From Sporanaerobacter acetigenes DSM 13106 (lineage in GTDB: Bacteria > Bacillota > Clostridia > Tissierellales > Sporanaerobacteraceae): a DNA stretch of 64,000 nt. Below are positions 32,853 through 41,895 of this stretch, piece by piece. Position 1 is the stretch's first letter, and every line of letters begins with the position of its first letter. The stretch lies in NCBI RefSeq assembly GCF_900130025.1, contig NZ_FQXR01000002.1, positions 310,001-374,000 on the forward strand, written 5' to 3'. The position numbers and the translations under genes are program-made. The notes below the pieces were generated by a model that worked only from the letters and a program-made list of their open reading frames with translations, was not told where the DNA came from and searched no databases.

Positions 32853-33799
32853 AGGTCTTCCTCCTTGTCTTCTACAAGTACACCTTTCAAAGCTTCAATG
32901 GCTACTTCTATTTGTTCTCCATCAGGTTCTCTTGTAGTAGCTACCTTTTGAAGCCAAAGCCCTGGATAAGATAAAATATAAGCAAGTTTACCACCACTTC
33001 TACCTATTATTCTATTTATTTCATATGAGATCCCAGCTATAACTGGCAACATTAGAAGTCTTATGAAAAATCTCTGTAGTGGGTTTGGCCATCCAAACAG
33101 GGAAAGCACCAATATACTCACTATCATGACCATAAACAAAAAGCTGGTTCCACATCTTGGATGAAGAGTTGGATACTTCTTTACATTTTCAACTGTCAAT
33201 TCTTCTTCATTTTCATAGCAGTGAATAGTCTTGTGTTCTGCTCCATGATACTCAAATACTCTGCCCACGTCTTCCATTTTAGAAATGGATATTACGTATA
33301 TGAGGAAAAAAATTATTCTTATGACTCCCTCTATGAGATTTAAGAGTACTGGACTTTCTACTACATTTTTAAATAAATTTGTTAAAAATGTAGGTGCCAG
33401 CATGAAACATACTATGACTATTGCAAAGGACAAAAGCATTGTAAAAAACATCTCTACATTTTCAGCCTTTTTAGGACTCATTTTCTTTTCCAAAGCTTTT
33501 TCAAATTTAGTCTTCTCCATATCTTCTCCAAAAAATTCTGCTGAATACATAAGAGATTTGGTCCCTATGACCATAGCCTCTACAAGTCCCACTACTCCTC
33601 TTATAAATGGAAGTCTCAAAAATTTGTGATTGATACTTGGAGTATCTAATCTTTCCTTTTTAACTTCTATCTCATGATCTGGCTTTCTAACTGCTATAGC
33701 AATATCTTTTGGTCCTTTCATCATAACTCCTTCTATGAGAGCTTGCCCTCCTATAGTAGTCATGTGTTTGGGAACCCTGTTTATATCTTTTATCTTCAA
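32843..33799 (-). CDS. yqhQ: DUF1385 membrane protein (YqhQ-like)
   Basis: A 318-residue protein starting at TTG behind GGGGAG. DUF1385 blocks are TTIGGQALIEGVMMKGPKDIAIAVRKPD, RLPFIRGVVGLVEAMVIGTKSLMYSAEFFGE, EYHGAEHKTIHCYENEEELTVENVKKYPTLHPRCGTSFLF and ISYEINRIIGRSGGKLAYILSYPGLWLQKVATTREPDGEQIEVAI. Four to five membrane helices are predicted in the middle. The H-x-E-H-K-x-x-H and HPRCGT motifs resemble a metal site. Function is unknown. It is commonly found near rpmE and prmC in clostridia. Confidence 0.88.
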   Translation of the reverse strand: MKIKDINRVPKHMTTIGGQALIEGVMMKGPKDIAIAVRKPDHEIEVKKERLDTPSINHKFLRLPFIRGVVGLVEAMVIGTKSLMYSAEFFGEDMEKTKFEKALEKKMSPKKAENVEMFFTMLLSFAIVIVCFMLAPTFLTNLFKNVVESPVLLNLIEGVIRIIFFLIYVISISKMEDVGRVFEYHGAEHKTIHCYENEEELTVENVKKYPTLHPRCGTSFLFMVMIVSILVLSLFGWPNPLQRFFIRLLMLPVIAGISYEINRIIGRSGGKLAYILSYPGLWLQKVATTREPDGEQIEVAIEALKGVLVEDKEEDLWK

Positions 33800-33848
33800 A
33801 TGATCAACTCCCCAAAACATTTTATACTCATATTATACCATATAAAAC

Positions 33849-33937
33849 TAGCCACAGGAAAGCCACGATACCTATGTTTCGTTTGGCTAACCAGGGACAT
33901 CATCCAACCAGCCAAATGAAACATCCCCGTGGCTGGT
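33849..33937. repeat. Large imperfect palindrome between rpmE and yqhQ
   Basis: Nested inverted repeats: an outer GCCACG (33862-33867) with CGTGGC (33928-33933), and an inner ATGTTTCGTTTGGCT (33874-33888) with AGCCAAATGAAACAT (33910-33924, one G-T pair). The loop is 21 bases. It is more GC-rich than its surroundings, has no T run, and lies after the rpmE terminator. It could be a REP-like element or a structured RNA. Confidence 0.6.
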
Positions 33938-33941
33938 TTCC

Positions 33942-33974
33942 AAAAAAATAAAGGCTAGATGTAAGCATCTAACC
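33942..33974 (-). terminator. Terminator after rpmE
   Basis: On the minus strand, GGTTAGATG/CATCTAGCC with a 4-base loop, followed by TTTATTTTTTT, 17 bases after the rpmE stop. Confidence 0.85.
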
Positions 33975-33990
33975 TGTCTCTTTAAAGAAA

Positions 33991-34191
33991 TTATTTCATA
34001 CCATATTTCTTCTTGAACTTTTCTACACGTCCACCTTTTTCAACAAACTTTTGACGACCTGTAAAGAATGGATGACATTCTGAACAAACTTCTACTCTAA
34101 GTTCTTCTTTAGTTGAACCTGTCTTGAAAGTATTTCCACAAGCACAGTAAACTGTAGCTTCGTGATATTCTGGATGAATTCCTTGTTTCAT
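33991..34191 (-). CDS. rpmE: 50S ribosomal protein L31, zinc-binding form
   Basis: A 66-residue L31 starting [22 protein letters not shown] behind GAGGTG; an upstream in-frame ATG (MSI) overlaps the spacing and is less likely. Cysteines in CAC and [10 protein letters not shown] form the zinc site, so this is the C+ type. It ends [12 protein letters not shown] as expected. It lies directly downstream of rho, as in Bacillus subtilis. Confidence 0.96.
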   Translation of the reverse strand: MKQGIHPEYHEATVYCACGNTFKTGSTKEELRVEVCSECHPFFTGRQKFVEKGGRVEKFKKKYGMK

Positions 34192-34288
34192 GATGCTCAC
34201 CTCTCTTTTGTAGCTAGTTTATAGAAATTATCTATTTTACATATTTCAACTTTTTAATTATAGCATAGAAAAAAAAGTATTTCAACTT

Positions 34289-35662
34289 TTAAACCCAAAT
34301 TTTATTTCTCATTTCCTCAATAAATATATCATTTGTTTTGGTCTGCATTAAATTTTCAATGAGAATTTCTGTTACGTCTTGAGTAGGAGCATTGGATAGA
34401 GCTTTTCTCACACTCCAAATGGTCTCAAGTTCTCTTTGATTTAAAAGAAGTTCTTCTCTTCTAGTACCAGATTTATTTATGTCAATGGCAGGGAATATTC
34501 TTTTTTCAGAAAGTTTTCTATCTAAATGAATTTCCATATTGCCTGTACCTTTGAATTCTTCAAATATGACATCATCCATACGACTTCCTGTTTCAACTAA
34601 AGCAGTCGCAAGTATAGTCAAACTGCCACCTTCTTCTACATTTCTAGCAGCTCCAAAAAATCTTTTAGGTTTATGTAATGCACCTGGATCAAGTCCACCA
34701 GAAAGAGTTCTACCTGTTGCAGGTATGGTTAAATTGTATGCCCTTGCAAGTCTTGTGATACTATCTAAAAGTATAACTACATCTTTTCCATGTTCCACAA
34801 GTCTTTTAGCTCTTTCAAGAACTATTTCAGCTACCTTTGTATGGTGTTTAGGCAATTCATCAAAAGTTGAATAAACCACATCTCCCCTTACAGATCTCTG
34901 CATATCTGTAACTTCCTCTGGTCTTTCATCTATGAGTAATACTATCAATTCAATTTCAGGATGGTTTATTGAAATAGAATTGGCAATCATTTTAAGTAGA
35001 GTAGTCTTTCCTGCCTTTGGAGGAGACACTATCATACCTCTTTGCCCCTTTCCTATAGGAGCCAACAAATCTATCATTCTTGTGGAAAGCTCATTTGGAG
35101 TAGTTTCAAGGACAATTCTTTTTCTTGGATAAATAGGAGTCAATGTATCAAAATCTGGTCTATTTACGCAGGTTTCAGGATTTAAATCATTGACACTCTT
35201 TACATAAAGAAGGGCTTTATACTTTTCTCCCTGTTTTGGTGGTCTTGTAATTCCCTTTATCTTATCTCCTGTTTTAAGTCTAAATCTTCTTATTTGAGAA
35301 GGAGATACATATATGTCTTCATCGCCAGAAAGATAATTTTCACATCTTAAAAAACCATAACCATCGGTGTGAATTTCCAATATTCCCTTAGCCATATTTA
35401 TATTATCCATTTGTTCCAATTCTTCTGTGACCTTTTCCGGCAGTACATCTGTATTTATATCTTTTATATCTATTTTTTCAGCTTTATATTCGTCATAATC
35501 TTCTTCTCTTTCCTCATCATCTATTTCTTTTGAAGCATAATCCTGAAGTATCAAATCTATAAGCTCTTCTTTCTTGAATTTATAAGGACTCCTTATTCCT
35601 ATATTCTTTGCAATTTCTCTCAATTCGGCAATCTTCTTGCCTTCTAACTCAATTTGGGTCAA
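34289..35662 (-). CDS. rho: Transcription termination factor Rho
   Basis: A 457-residue Rho. The N-terminal Rho_N helical domain ([34 protein letters not shown]) is followed by an acidic linker (~48-75). The cold-shock-type RNA-binding fold includes [41 protein letters not shown]. The ATPase has the P-loop [17 protein letters not shown] (~213), [16 protein letters not shown] and the R-finger region [10 protein letters not shown]. It is an RNA-dependent helicase that ends transcription. It lies between glpX and rpmE as in Bacillus. Confidence 0.97.
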   Translation of the reverse strand: MTQIELEGKKIAELREIAKNIGIRSPYKFKKEELIDLILQDYASKEIDDEEREEDYDEYKAEKIDIKDINTDVLPEKVTEELEQMDNINMAKGILEIHTDGYGFLRCENYLSGDEDIYVSPSQIRRFRLKTGDKIKGITRPPKQGEKYKALLYVKSVNDLNPETCVNRPDFDTLTPIYPRKRIVLETTPNELSTRMIDLLAPIGKGQRGMIVSPPKAGKTTLLKMIANSISINHPEIELIVLLIDERPEEVTDMQRSVRGDVVYSTFDELPKHHTKVAEIVLERAKRLVEHGKDVVILLDSITRLARAYNLTIPATGRTLSGGLDPGALHKPKRFFGAARNVEEGGSLTILATALVETGSRMDDVIFEEFKGTGNMEIHLDRKLSEKRIFPAIDINKSGTRREELLLNQRELETIWSVRKALSNAPTQDVTEILIENLMQTKTNDIFIEEMRNKIWV

Positions 35663-35719
35663 AAAAATACACCTCCACTATATATACCTTTTATCTATTG
35701 GTTGAAAAAATAAGATGAG

Positions 35720-35756
35720 AAAAAAGAAAGGGAACCCTGTAGGAAAAACCTACAGG
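35720..35756 (-). terminator. Terminator after glpX
   Basis: CCTGTAGG/CCTACAGG with a 5-base loop, 3 bases after the glpX stop, followed on the minus strand by GTTCCCTTTCTTTTTT. Confidence 0.85.
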
Positions 35757-35759
35757 AAA

Positions 35760-36728
35760 TTATTTAGCATATTCTGGCTTTTTATCTAGCTTGTGAAGTG
35801 CTTCTACAAATCTTATAGTACCGGTCTCAGCCCTCATGACTACAGAATAAGTTTTAGCCATATTGTTTTCATAATATACTACACCTCTTAAAAGTTCGCC
35901 ATCAGATATACCTGTAGCTGCAAATATTATTTCGTCTCCTTTGGCTAAATCTTCTAGCCTCAAAACTTTATCTATATCAGCACCCATTTCACGACATCTT
36001 TTTATTTGTTCATCAGTCATTGGATATAGTTTTCCTTGAAATTCGCCTTCCATACACTTTAGAGCTGCTGCTGCCAAAACCCCTTCAGGAGCTCCTCCTA
36101 TACCCATAAGTACATCTACACCTGAATGTTCAAAGCATGTAGCTATAGCTGCTGCTACGTCCCCATCGCCAAATAGCTTTATTCTAGCTCCAGCACTCCT
36201 CACTTGTTTTATGAGTTCTTCATGTCTAGGTCTATCTTGGATAGTCACTGTCAAATCAGAAATATCTTTATTTAAAGCCTTTGCAATATTTCTTAAATTT
36301 TCCTCAACCGTAGCATTTATATCTACTGTACCTTTAGCTCTTGGCCCTACTGCAATTTTTTTCATATACATATCTGGTGCATGAAGTAAGCATCCTCTAG
36401 GTGCTACTGCTACTACAGATATAGCATTTGAGAGTCCTTTTGCAACAGATGTAGTTCCGTCAAGAGGATCTACAGCTATATCTAATTTTGGCGAATCTCC
36501 TACTGCTTTTCCTATTTGTTCTCCAATGTAGAGCATAGGAGCTTCATCCATTTCTCCTTCTCCTATAACTACAGTTCCGTCAATACTTAAAGTATCGAAC
36601 ATCTTCCTCATTCCATCTACAGCTGCTTGATCTGCTGCTATTTTATCTCCTCTACCTAAATATCTGGCACTTTCAAGAGCTGCTGCTTCTGTAACTCTGA
36701 CTAAATTCAAGGCTAGATTTCTATCCAT
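35760..36728 (-). CDS. glpX: Fructose-1,6-bisphosphatase class II
   Basis: A 322-residue enzyme starting [29 protein letters not shown] behind GGAGGG; upstream in-frame codons lie before this site. Metal and substrate motifs are [33 protein letters not shown] and [26 protein letters not shown]. It removes the 1-phosphate of fructose-1,6-bisphosphate in gluconeogenesis. It sits 11 bases after the transaldolase-like gene, in the fba-tal-glpX-rho order of Firmicutes. Confidence 0.95.
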   Translation of the reverse strand: MDRNLALNLVRVTEAAALESARYLGRGDKIAADQAAVDGMRKMFDTLSIDGTVVIGEGEMDEAPMLYIGEQIGKAVGDSPKLDIAVDPLDGTTSVAKGLSNAISVVAVAPRGCLLHAPDMYMKKIAVGPRAKGTVDINATVEENLRNIAKALNKDISDLTVTIQDRPRHEELIKQVRSAGARIKLFGDGDVAAAIATCFEHSGVDVLMGIGGAPEGVLAAAALKCMEGEFQGKLYPMTDEQIKRCREMGADIDKVLRLEDLAKGDEIIFAATGISDGELLRGVVYYENNMAKTYSVVMRAETGTIRFVEALHKLDKKPEYAK

Positions 36729-36739
36729 TTTTTCCCTCC

Positions 36740-37387
36740 TTATTTGTTTATTAATCCTTCCCAATCTTTTAAAAACTTTTCAATACCTAAATCCGTCATA
36801 GGATGTTTAACCATTTGAACAAATACACTATAAGGTATAGTTGCTATATCAGAACCTGCTTTTGCAGCTTGAATCACATGCATAGGATGCCTAATACTAG
36901 CTGCAATTATCTCAGTAGATATATTGTAGTTTTCAAATATCTCCTTTATATCTTTTATAATTGCCATGCCCTCATTTCCTATATCATCCATTCTTCCAAC
37001 AAAAGGACTGACATAGCTTGCTCCAGCTCTTGCTGCAAGTAACGCTTGACTAGGAGAAAAAACTAAGGTTACATTTGTCTTTATGTTTTCCTTAGATAGT
37101 ACACTTACTGCCTTTAAACCCTCTTTTGTCATGGGAATTTTGATTACAATATTTGGATGGATTTTAACTAGTTCTTTTGCTTCTTTAACCATTCCATCAC
37201 ATTCAAGAGATATAACTTCTGCACTAATAGGTCCATCTACTATACTTGTTATTTCACTTATGACTTCTTTAAAGTCTCTCCCTTCTTTTGCAATAAGGGA
37301 AGGATTTGTGGTTACACCACATATCACTCCCCAATCATTTATCTCTCTAATTTCATCAATATTGGCAGTATCAATAAAAAATTTCAT
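36740..37387 (-). CDS. tal: Transaldolase / fructose-6-phosphate aldolase family
   Basis: A 215-residue small-form transaldolase (TalC/MipB/Fsa type). The Schiff-base lysine is in [18 protein letters not shown] (~84). Other blocks are [55 protein letters not shown] and [28 protein letters not shown]. The length fits the short subfamily, whose members are transaldolases or fructose-6-P aldolases. In Bacillus subtilis the equivalent next to fbaA is a transaldolase, which is the likelier role. Confidence 0.92.
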   Translation of the reverse strand: MKFFIDTANIDEIREINDWGVICGVTTNPSLIAKEGRDFKEVISEITSIVDGPISAEVISLECDGMVKEAKELVKIHPNIVIKIPMTKEGLKAVSVLSKENIKTNVTLVFSPSQALLAARAGASYVSPFVGRMDDIGNEGMAIIKDIKEIFENYNISTEIIAASIRHPMHVIQAAKAGSDIATIPYSVFVQMVKHPMTDLGIEKFLKDWEGLINK

Positions 37388-37398
37388 ATTTCCCCTCC

Positions 37399-38250
37399 CT
37401 ATGCTCTTCCAACTGAGCCAAATACCTTCATCTTTTCCATAACTACTTCTTTCATGGACATTCTTGCTGGTCCCAAAATTTTCCTTGGATCTATATTATC
37501 TGGATTTTCTTTTAAGAAATCTTTTACAGCTTGTGCAAAAGCTGCTCTTATGTCAGTATCAATGTTTATCTTGTTTATTCCTAAGCTTACAGCTTTTTCT
37601 AAACTTTCATATGGAACTCCACTAGAACCATGAAGTACAAGTGGCATATTTGTCTTTTCTTTTATGATCTTTATCCTATCAAAATCTAATTTTGGTTCAC
37701 CTTTATACACTCCATGAGCAGTTCCTACAGCTATTGCCAATGAATCTACTCCTGTTTCCTTTACAAATCGTACAGCTTCATCAGGATCTGTAAAAGTAGC
37801 TTCTCTTTCATCTACAACAATATGGTCTTCTACTCCTCCAATCTTGCCTAGTTCTCCTTCTACTGAAACATCTACTGAATGAGCTATATCTACTACCAAT
37901 TTAGTTATTGCTATGTTTTCTTCTATTGGATGCTTTGAGCCATCAACCATTACAGATGAAAATCCATGTCTTATACATTTGATTACTTGATCAAAATCTG
38001 TGCCATGATCAAGATGTATAGCTACTGGAACTTTGGCCTTATGAGCAGCAACTTTTGCTAATGCTTCTATATATTCTATTCCAGCATATTTTAAACCACC
38101 TTGACTAGCTTGTAAAATAACTGGAGATTTTGTTTCTTCAGCAGCTTCTATTATAGCTTGTATTATCTCCATGTTATTTATATTAAATGCACCTACTGCA
38201 TACCCATTTTTATGAGCATCTTCTAGTATTTCTTTACCTGTAACTAACAT
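37399..38250 (-). CDS. fba: Fructose-1,6-bisphosphate aldolase class II
   Basis: A 283-residue zinc aldolase with [35 protein letters not shown], the metal histidines in [25 protein letters not shown] and [11 protein letters not shown], and the acidic [12 protein letters not shown] loop. It splits fructose-1,6-bisphosphate into two triose phosphates. It starts the fba-tal-glpX run. A TGaTATAAT extended -10 lies 34 bases upstream. Confidence 0.96.
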   Translation of the reverse strand: MLVTGKEILEDAHKNGYAVGAFNINNMEIIQAIIEAAEETKSPVILQASQGGLKYAGIEYIEALAKVAAHKAKVPVAIHLDHGTDFDQVIKCIRHGFSSVMVDGSKHPIEENIAITKLVVDIAHSVDVSVEGELGKIGGVEDHIVVDEREATFTDPDEAVRFVKETGVDSLAIAVGTAHGVYKGEPKLDFDRIKIIKEKTNMPLVLHGSSGVPYESLEKAVSLGINKINIDTDIRAAFAQAVKDFLKENPDNIDPRKILGPARMSMKEVVMEKMKVFGSVGRA

Positions 38251-38283
38251 TTTTCCACTCTCCTTATTATTTTCTCATTTTAT

Positions 38284-38292
38284 ATTATATCA
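38284..38292 (-). promoter_or_regulatory. Extended -10 promoter of fba
   Basis: On the minus strand the sequence is TGaTATAAT, a perfect sigma-A -10 with the TGn extension, ~34 bases before the fba start codon. No convincing -35 is seen at 17 bases. Confidence 0.5.
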
Positions 38293-38295
38293 TTT

Positions 38296-38940
38296 TTATT
38301 GTTCTTTGCCATTACTTCTCTTCACATCTTTAATTCTTTCTGCTATTGAATCTATATAAGAAATATTGTGAGCCTTAAGATGTATTTCCTCTTTTTTAAG
38401 TAATACAGCCAAATCTTCTTCTGTTTCTGTATAAATTATCTGTACACTTTTGCAATTCTCACATATAAGCTCTATTCTGTCAGAGAACAATTCCACCCTC
38501 ATTTTATCGTTCCCACAACCACAAATAATCTTACCTTCTTCATTTAATTTTTCAAGTCTTTCTAAAGATGATAGGAGTATCTTGAATTTTTTTAAATAAT
38601 TGTTAAATTCATCCTCGTCTTTAAGAACTGTCTCCTCATCATATCCTTTATTTTCTATAAAACAATTTTTATATTCATGTATGTTAGACCAATTGTCATC
38701 TTTAAGCATATTTTTTAAGCTATATCGATATATATGTGTACTTCCACATATAGGACAATGAGACTCTATAAAATAAGTTTTATAATCAAGAGTTTTTATG
38801 AAAACACCAGTACTATTAAAAGAAGATTTGTATTCAATTTTTTCTCCTTTAGAAATATTAAATAAATTTATATTATAAGTTTCAATTCTTCCACATATCT
38901 CACATCGTATAAGTAGAGTTTTCTGTACGGAAACTACCAT
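38296..38940 (-). CDS. Uncharacterised protein with four CxxC/CxC zinc-ribbon-type motifs
   Basis: A 214-residue protein I do not recognise. It has four cysteine pairs spaced along the chain: CEIC (~13), CPIC (~57), CGCGN (~140) and CENC (~160). This suggests two zinc ribbons, one at each end of the protein (the first two pairs, the last two pairs). Between them is an acidic, helical middle with many Glu/Asp and Lys. There is no signal peptide or membrane helix, so it is cytoplasmic. A gap of 45 bases separates it from fba, which has its own promoter. It could bind nucleic acid or act as a metal-binding regulator, but there is no direct evidence. Confidence 0.65.
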   Translation of the reverse strand: MVVSVQKTLLIRCEICGRIETYNINLFNISKGEKIEYKSSFNSTGVFIKTLDYKTYFIESHCPICGSTHIYRYSLKNMLKDDNWSNIHEYKNCFIENKGYDEETVLKDEDEFNNYLKKFKILLSSLERLEKLNEEGKIICGCGNDKMRVELFSDRIELICENCKSVQIIYTETEEDLAVLLKKEEIHLKAHNISYIDSIAERIKDVKRSNGKEQ

Positions 38941-39026
38941 ATCTTGGCACCTCCCCTTCCTTCTCTACTATTCTTATTCTCCAAAAATTTATTAATTCCT
39001 TCAATTTGTCGAAAAATTTATGCTAA

Positions 39027-39066
39027 AAAACCCTATCTTAACTTCAAGAAATTAAGATAGGGTTTT
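39027..39066 (-). terminator. Terminator after the SIS-domain gene
   Basis: AAAACCCTATCTTAA/TTAAGATAGGGTTTT, a perfect 15-base stem with a 10-base loop, 5 bases after the gene stop, T-rich on the minus strand. Its 5' flank TAGATTGGAAAACCCT is identical to that of the kce terminator. Confidence 0.88.
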
Positions 39067-39071
39067 CCAAT

Positions 39072-39815
39072 CTACATATAAAATATTCTGTCTTTATATT
39101 TTTCTAGCATTTTCTTATTGAACTCATCCCCACCATCTACATTGGCGCTATGAAATATTGGTGGTTCTATTCCTTTTTCATACAATATACTTGAAGCTTT
39201 AACCACGATAGCATTTCCAATGGCTGCTCCTGCTATAGTAGATGTAGGACCTACTTTTTGTTTAAATCCTTTCATTTCAATTGCTGCATCTTCAAAATCC
39301 CCACAATTATCTATTACCAAATCAGACACTTCAAAGAGTCTCTTCCCACTGGAGTGCCTAGAAGTAACTAAAGTTGAGTACTTCATATTTGTTATTGCTA
39401 TTACATAAGCATTTTTTTCTTTTGCTTTTATAGCTACATCAATCGTTACGGGATTCCTCCCAGAAACTGAATGAATGATTATAACATCTCCTTCACTTAA
39501 TGGACTCTCTTGTATGATATCTCTTCCAAATTCCTCTAGCCTCTCAGCTTTAGAAGTCATAGTCACAGGTCTAGTATTTAGCATAAGCGTTGGATTAAAT
39601 ATAGGATTTATAAGAGCAAATCCACCAGTTCTATAAAACAGTTCTTCAGATACTATGCCTGCATGGGAACAGCCAAATACAAAAATACTATTCCCTTTCT
39701 CCACAGCTTCTGCTACTTTTTGAGCAGCATTTTTTATATTTTCATATTGAGTATCTTGAATTTTTTCTATTATTTTTTTTGCATATTCCAAATATTCAAA
39801 TCCATAATCAGTCAT
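39072..39815 (-). CDS. SIS-domain sugar-phosphate isomerase-like protein
   Basis: A 247-residue cytoplasmic protein with the SIS fold. It has IFVFGCSHAGIVSEELFYRTGGFALINPIFNP near the start and IIIHSVSGRNPVTIDVAIKAKEKNAYVIAITNMKYS in the middle, with the Ser-rich phosphosugar loop. It resembles the COG4821 group found beside PTS genes. It is the last gene of the PTS operon, 3 bases after EIIC. It is likely to act on the phosphorylated sugar imported by that PTS; the sugar is unknown. Confidence 0.82.
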   Translation of the reverse strand: MTDYGFEYLEYAKKIIEKIQDTQYENIKNAAQKVAEAVEKGNSIFVFGCSHAGIVSEELFYRTGGFALINPIFNPTLMLNTRPVTMTSKAERLEEFGRDIIQESPLSEGDVIIIHSVSGRNPVTIDVAIKAKEKNAYVIAITNMKYSTLVTSRHSSGKRLFEVSDLVIDNCGDFEDAAIEMKGFKQKVGPTSTIAGAAIGNAIVVKASSILYEKGIEPPIFHSANVDGGDEFNKKMLEKYKDRIFYM

Positions 39816-39818
39816 AAG

Positions 39819-41111
39819 CTATGCTCCTAATCCAAATAATTTTGCAATACTTCCAGCAACTATAGACCACAATGAAAAATCATTCCCTCCAAATATAAGA
39901 ATCCAATCAGATGCAGTATGTGCCAAGAATGGTATTGAAAATCCAACTAAGAATATCATCAAAACTCCTGCAACCGCTGACCCTATTATAGAGCCTCTTA
40001 ATCCTCCAGTACCATTTCCTATAACTGCTGCAGTACCTATTTCAAAGAAACAAGTTATTGTCAAAGGCATTATTGCATATGAGAACAAGCCTGATTTACC
40101 CAAAATCATTATTGTAATAACAGAAGTAATCATGGATACTACAAATCCAATCAATACAGCATTTGGTGCATATGGAAATATAATTGGACAGTCAAGAGCT
40201 GGTATTGCATCAGGTATCAATTTGTCTGATATACCCTTAAATGCTGGTATGATTTCTGCAAGCATCATCCTTACACCTGACAAAAGCACAGTAAGCCCTG
40301 CTCCAAATAAAACTCCTTGCATCAATGAATATACTACTATGTTTTTATCTGTAGCAAATACTTCTTTAGCTTGACCACCCATCATTGCTCCAACTATAAG
40401 ATAAACTATAAACATTACCAATGATGAAGTAACAGTTATTTCTCTTAAAAAACCCCATTTTTCACTTATTTGTAAATCTTCTGTTGAACGTTCTTTATTT
40501 CCAAAAATCTTTCCAAGAATTCCTGAAACTAACGAAAGTATTACTGTTGGATGGCCTAAAGTAAAAGAGTCATCACCCGTTACAGCTCTAACATAAGGTC
40601 TGATAATGGCTGGTGCAATAATAATGTAAATTGATAAAAATATTGTACTGAATAAAACAAGGCTACCACCTGTAAGACCTGCTTCTACACCTACAGCTAC
40701 AAATATAAATGCAAACCAGAATAAATGATGTCCTGTCAAAAATACATTCTTAAATCTTTTATTCTTTACAAATTTGGCAAAGAAAACATTAACCAAAAAA
40801 GCCAAAAGCATAGCAAGTCCTATTTCCGAACCAAATTGTGAAATAATTTGATCCGCCCCCATAGGATTTAGAGCTGCCTCATCATTCAATCCATATAATA
40901 CATTGAATCCATTGCTAAGAGGCCCCATTGAGTTGACTAAAATAGATGTACCCTGTGTTAATATAACAACACCTAAAATTGTTTTAAAAGTCCCTTGAAA
41001 AACTTCAGAAGCAGATTTTCTTTGTAATAGCAAGCCTATCAATGCAATAAGGCCTAAAAACAAAGCAGCTTCTCTAAAAATTTCGTTTATAAGAAACATT
41101 AAAAACTTCAC
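39819..41111 (-). CDS. PTS EIIC component, ascorbate (UlaA/SgaT) family
   Basis: A 430-residue membrane protein with about 11 helices. UlaA-family blocks include LIALIGLLLQRKSASEVFQGTFKTILGVVILTQGTSILVNSMGPL, FLTGHHLFWFAFIFVAVGVEAG and ALDCPIIFPYAPNAVLIGFVVSMI. It carries the sugar across the membrane while EIIA and EIIB (next two genes) relay phosphate. Ascorbate itself is unlikely to be certain, as ula catabolic genes (lactonase, decarboxylase) are absent. The SIS partner suggests a hexose-type or amino-sugar phosphate. Confidence 0.88.
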   Translation of the reverse strand: MKFLMFLINEIFREAALFLGLIALIGLLLQRKSASEVFQGTFKTILGVVILTQGTSILVNSMGPLSNGFNVLYGLNDEAALNPMGADQIISQFGSEIGLAMLLAFLVNVFFAKFVKNKRFKNVFLTGHHLFWFAFIFVAVGVEAGLTGGSLVLFSTIFLSIYIIIAPAIIRPYVRAVTGDDSFTLGHPTVILSLVSGILGKIFGNKERSTEDLQISEKWGFLREITVTSSLVMFIVYLIVGAMMGGQAKEVFATDKNIVVYSLMQGVLFGAGLTVLLSGVRMMLAEIIPAFKGISDKLIPDAIPALDCPIIFPYAPNAVLIGFVVSMITSVITIMILGKSGLFSYAIMPLTITCFFEIGTAAVIGNGTGGLRGSIIGSAVAGVLMIFLVGFSIPFLAHTASDWILIFGGNDFSLWSIVAGSIAKLFGLGA

Positions 41112-41134
41112 TTATAAAACCTCCCTTTAATTTA

Positions 41135-41422
41135 TTAAAGCAAACTTCTTATTGCTTCTAATCCACTTTCTTCAATTTCTTTTTTGTTTATAAAGTTTTT
41201 AATCCCTATAACTGGAACATTAACTTTTTCCTTAATTCCTTTTTCTAATTCTTTTGATGTGAAAATTATATCTGCTGGAGTTGAACTCGCACTTCCTACA
41301 TCTGCAGTTAAAACAGTAGCATTAATATTATTTTCCTTTAATACCTCCTCTATTTTCATCTTTAGAATCATCGATGAACCTACTCCAAATCCACACACAG
41401 CAAGTATTTTTATTTTTTTCAT
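41135..41422 (-). CDS. PTS EIIB component, ascorbate/lactose type
   Basis: A 95-residue EIIB. The phosphocysteine is in the N-terminal loop ILAVCGFGVGSSMILKMKIEEVL (Cys ~10), followed by alternating beta/alpha segments, with TADVGSASSTPADIIFTSKELE. This is the UlaB layout. It takes phosphate from EIIA and passes it to the sugar in EIIC. Confidence 0.9.
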   Translation of the reverse strand: MKKIKILAVCGFGVGSSMILKMKIEEVLKENNINATVLTADVGSASSTPADIIFTSKELEKGIKEKVNVPVIGIKNFINKKEIEESGLEAIRSLL

Positions 41423-41435
41423 AAAATTTTCCCCC

Positions 41436-41882
41436 TTAATTTTTATTTAGTAAATTATATACTTCATTTATATCTTCAGTATTTCTTAGTATATGAATAT
41501 TTTCTCCATCTTCTAGCACTTTTGCCAAATGCTCCAATGCTTTTAGGTGAGATTGTTGAGACTTAGCACATAATGAAAAAACTATATCAACCGGATCATT
41601 TTCTTTGTTCCCAAACTTAATCGGTTTTTCTAAAATTGCCAAGCTCATACCATCTTTCAAAACGTCATCACTTGGCCTTGCATGGGCAATGGCTATATGA
41701 GGCGATATAACTATATAAGGTCCTAAATTTTCTACAGCCTTTATCATATCCTCAATATACTTGTTCTTAACATAGCCATTTTCTTCTAAAATCCCTCCTG
41801 ACTTTCTTATAGCTTCTTTCCAATCATTAGCTTTAACCTTCAATTTAATGTTTTCTATATTCATAATTTTTTCTTCTGCCAT
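41436..41882 (-). CDS. PTS EIIA component, mannitol/ascorbate type
   Basis: A 148-residue EIIA. The active-site histidine is in the PHIAIAHARPSDDVLKDGMSLAI block (~70), preceded by YIEDMIKAVENLGPYIVIS. It passes phosphate from HPr to EIIB. It is closely similar to the C-terminal EIIA domain of the adjacent regulator, which suggests a local duplication. ATG follows GGAGGGG. Confidence 0.9.
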   Translation of the reverse strand: MAEEKIMNIENIKLKVKANDWKEAIRKSGGILEENGYVKNKYIEDMIKAVENLGPYIVISPHIAIAHARPSDDVLKDGMSLAILEKPIKFGNKENDPVDIVFSLCAKSQQSHLKALEHLAKVLEDGENIHILRNTEDINEVYNLLNKN

Positions 41883-41895
41883 TTAATCCCCTCCA

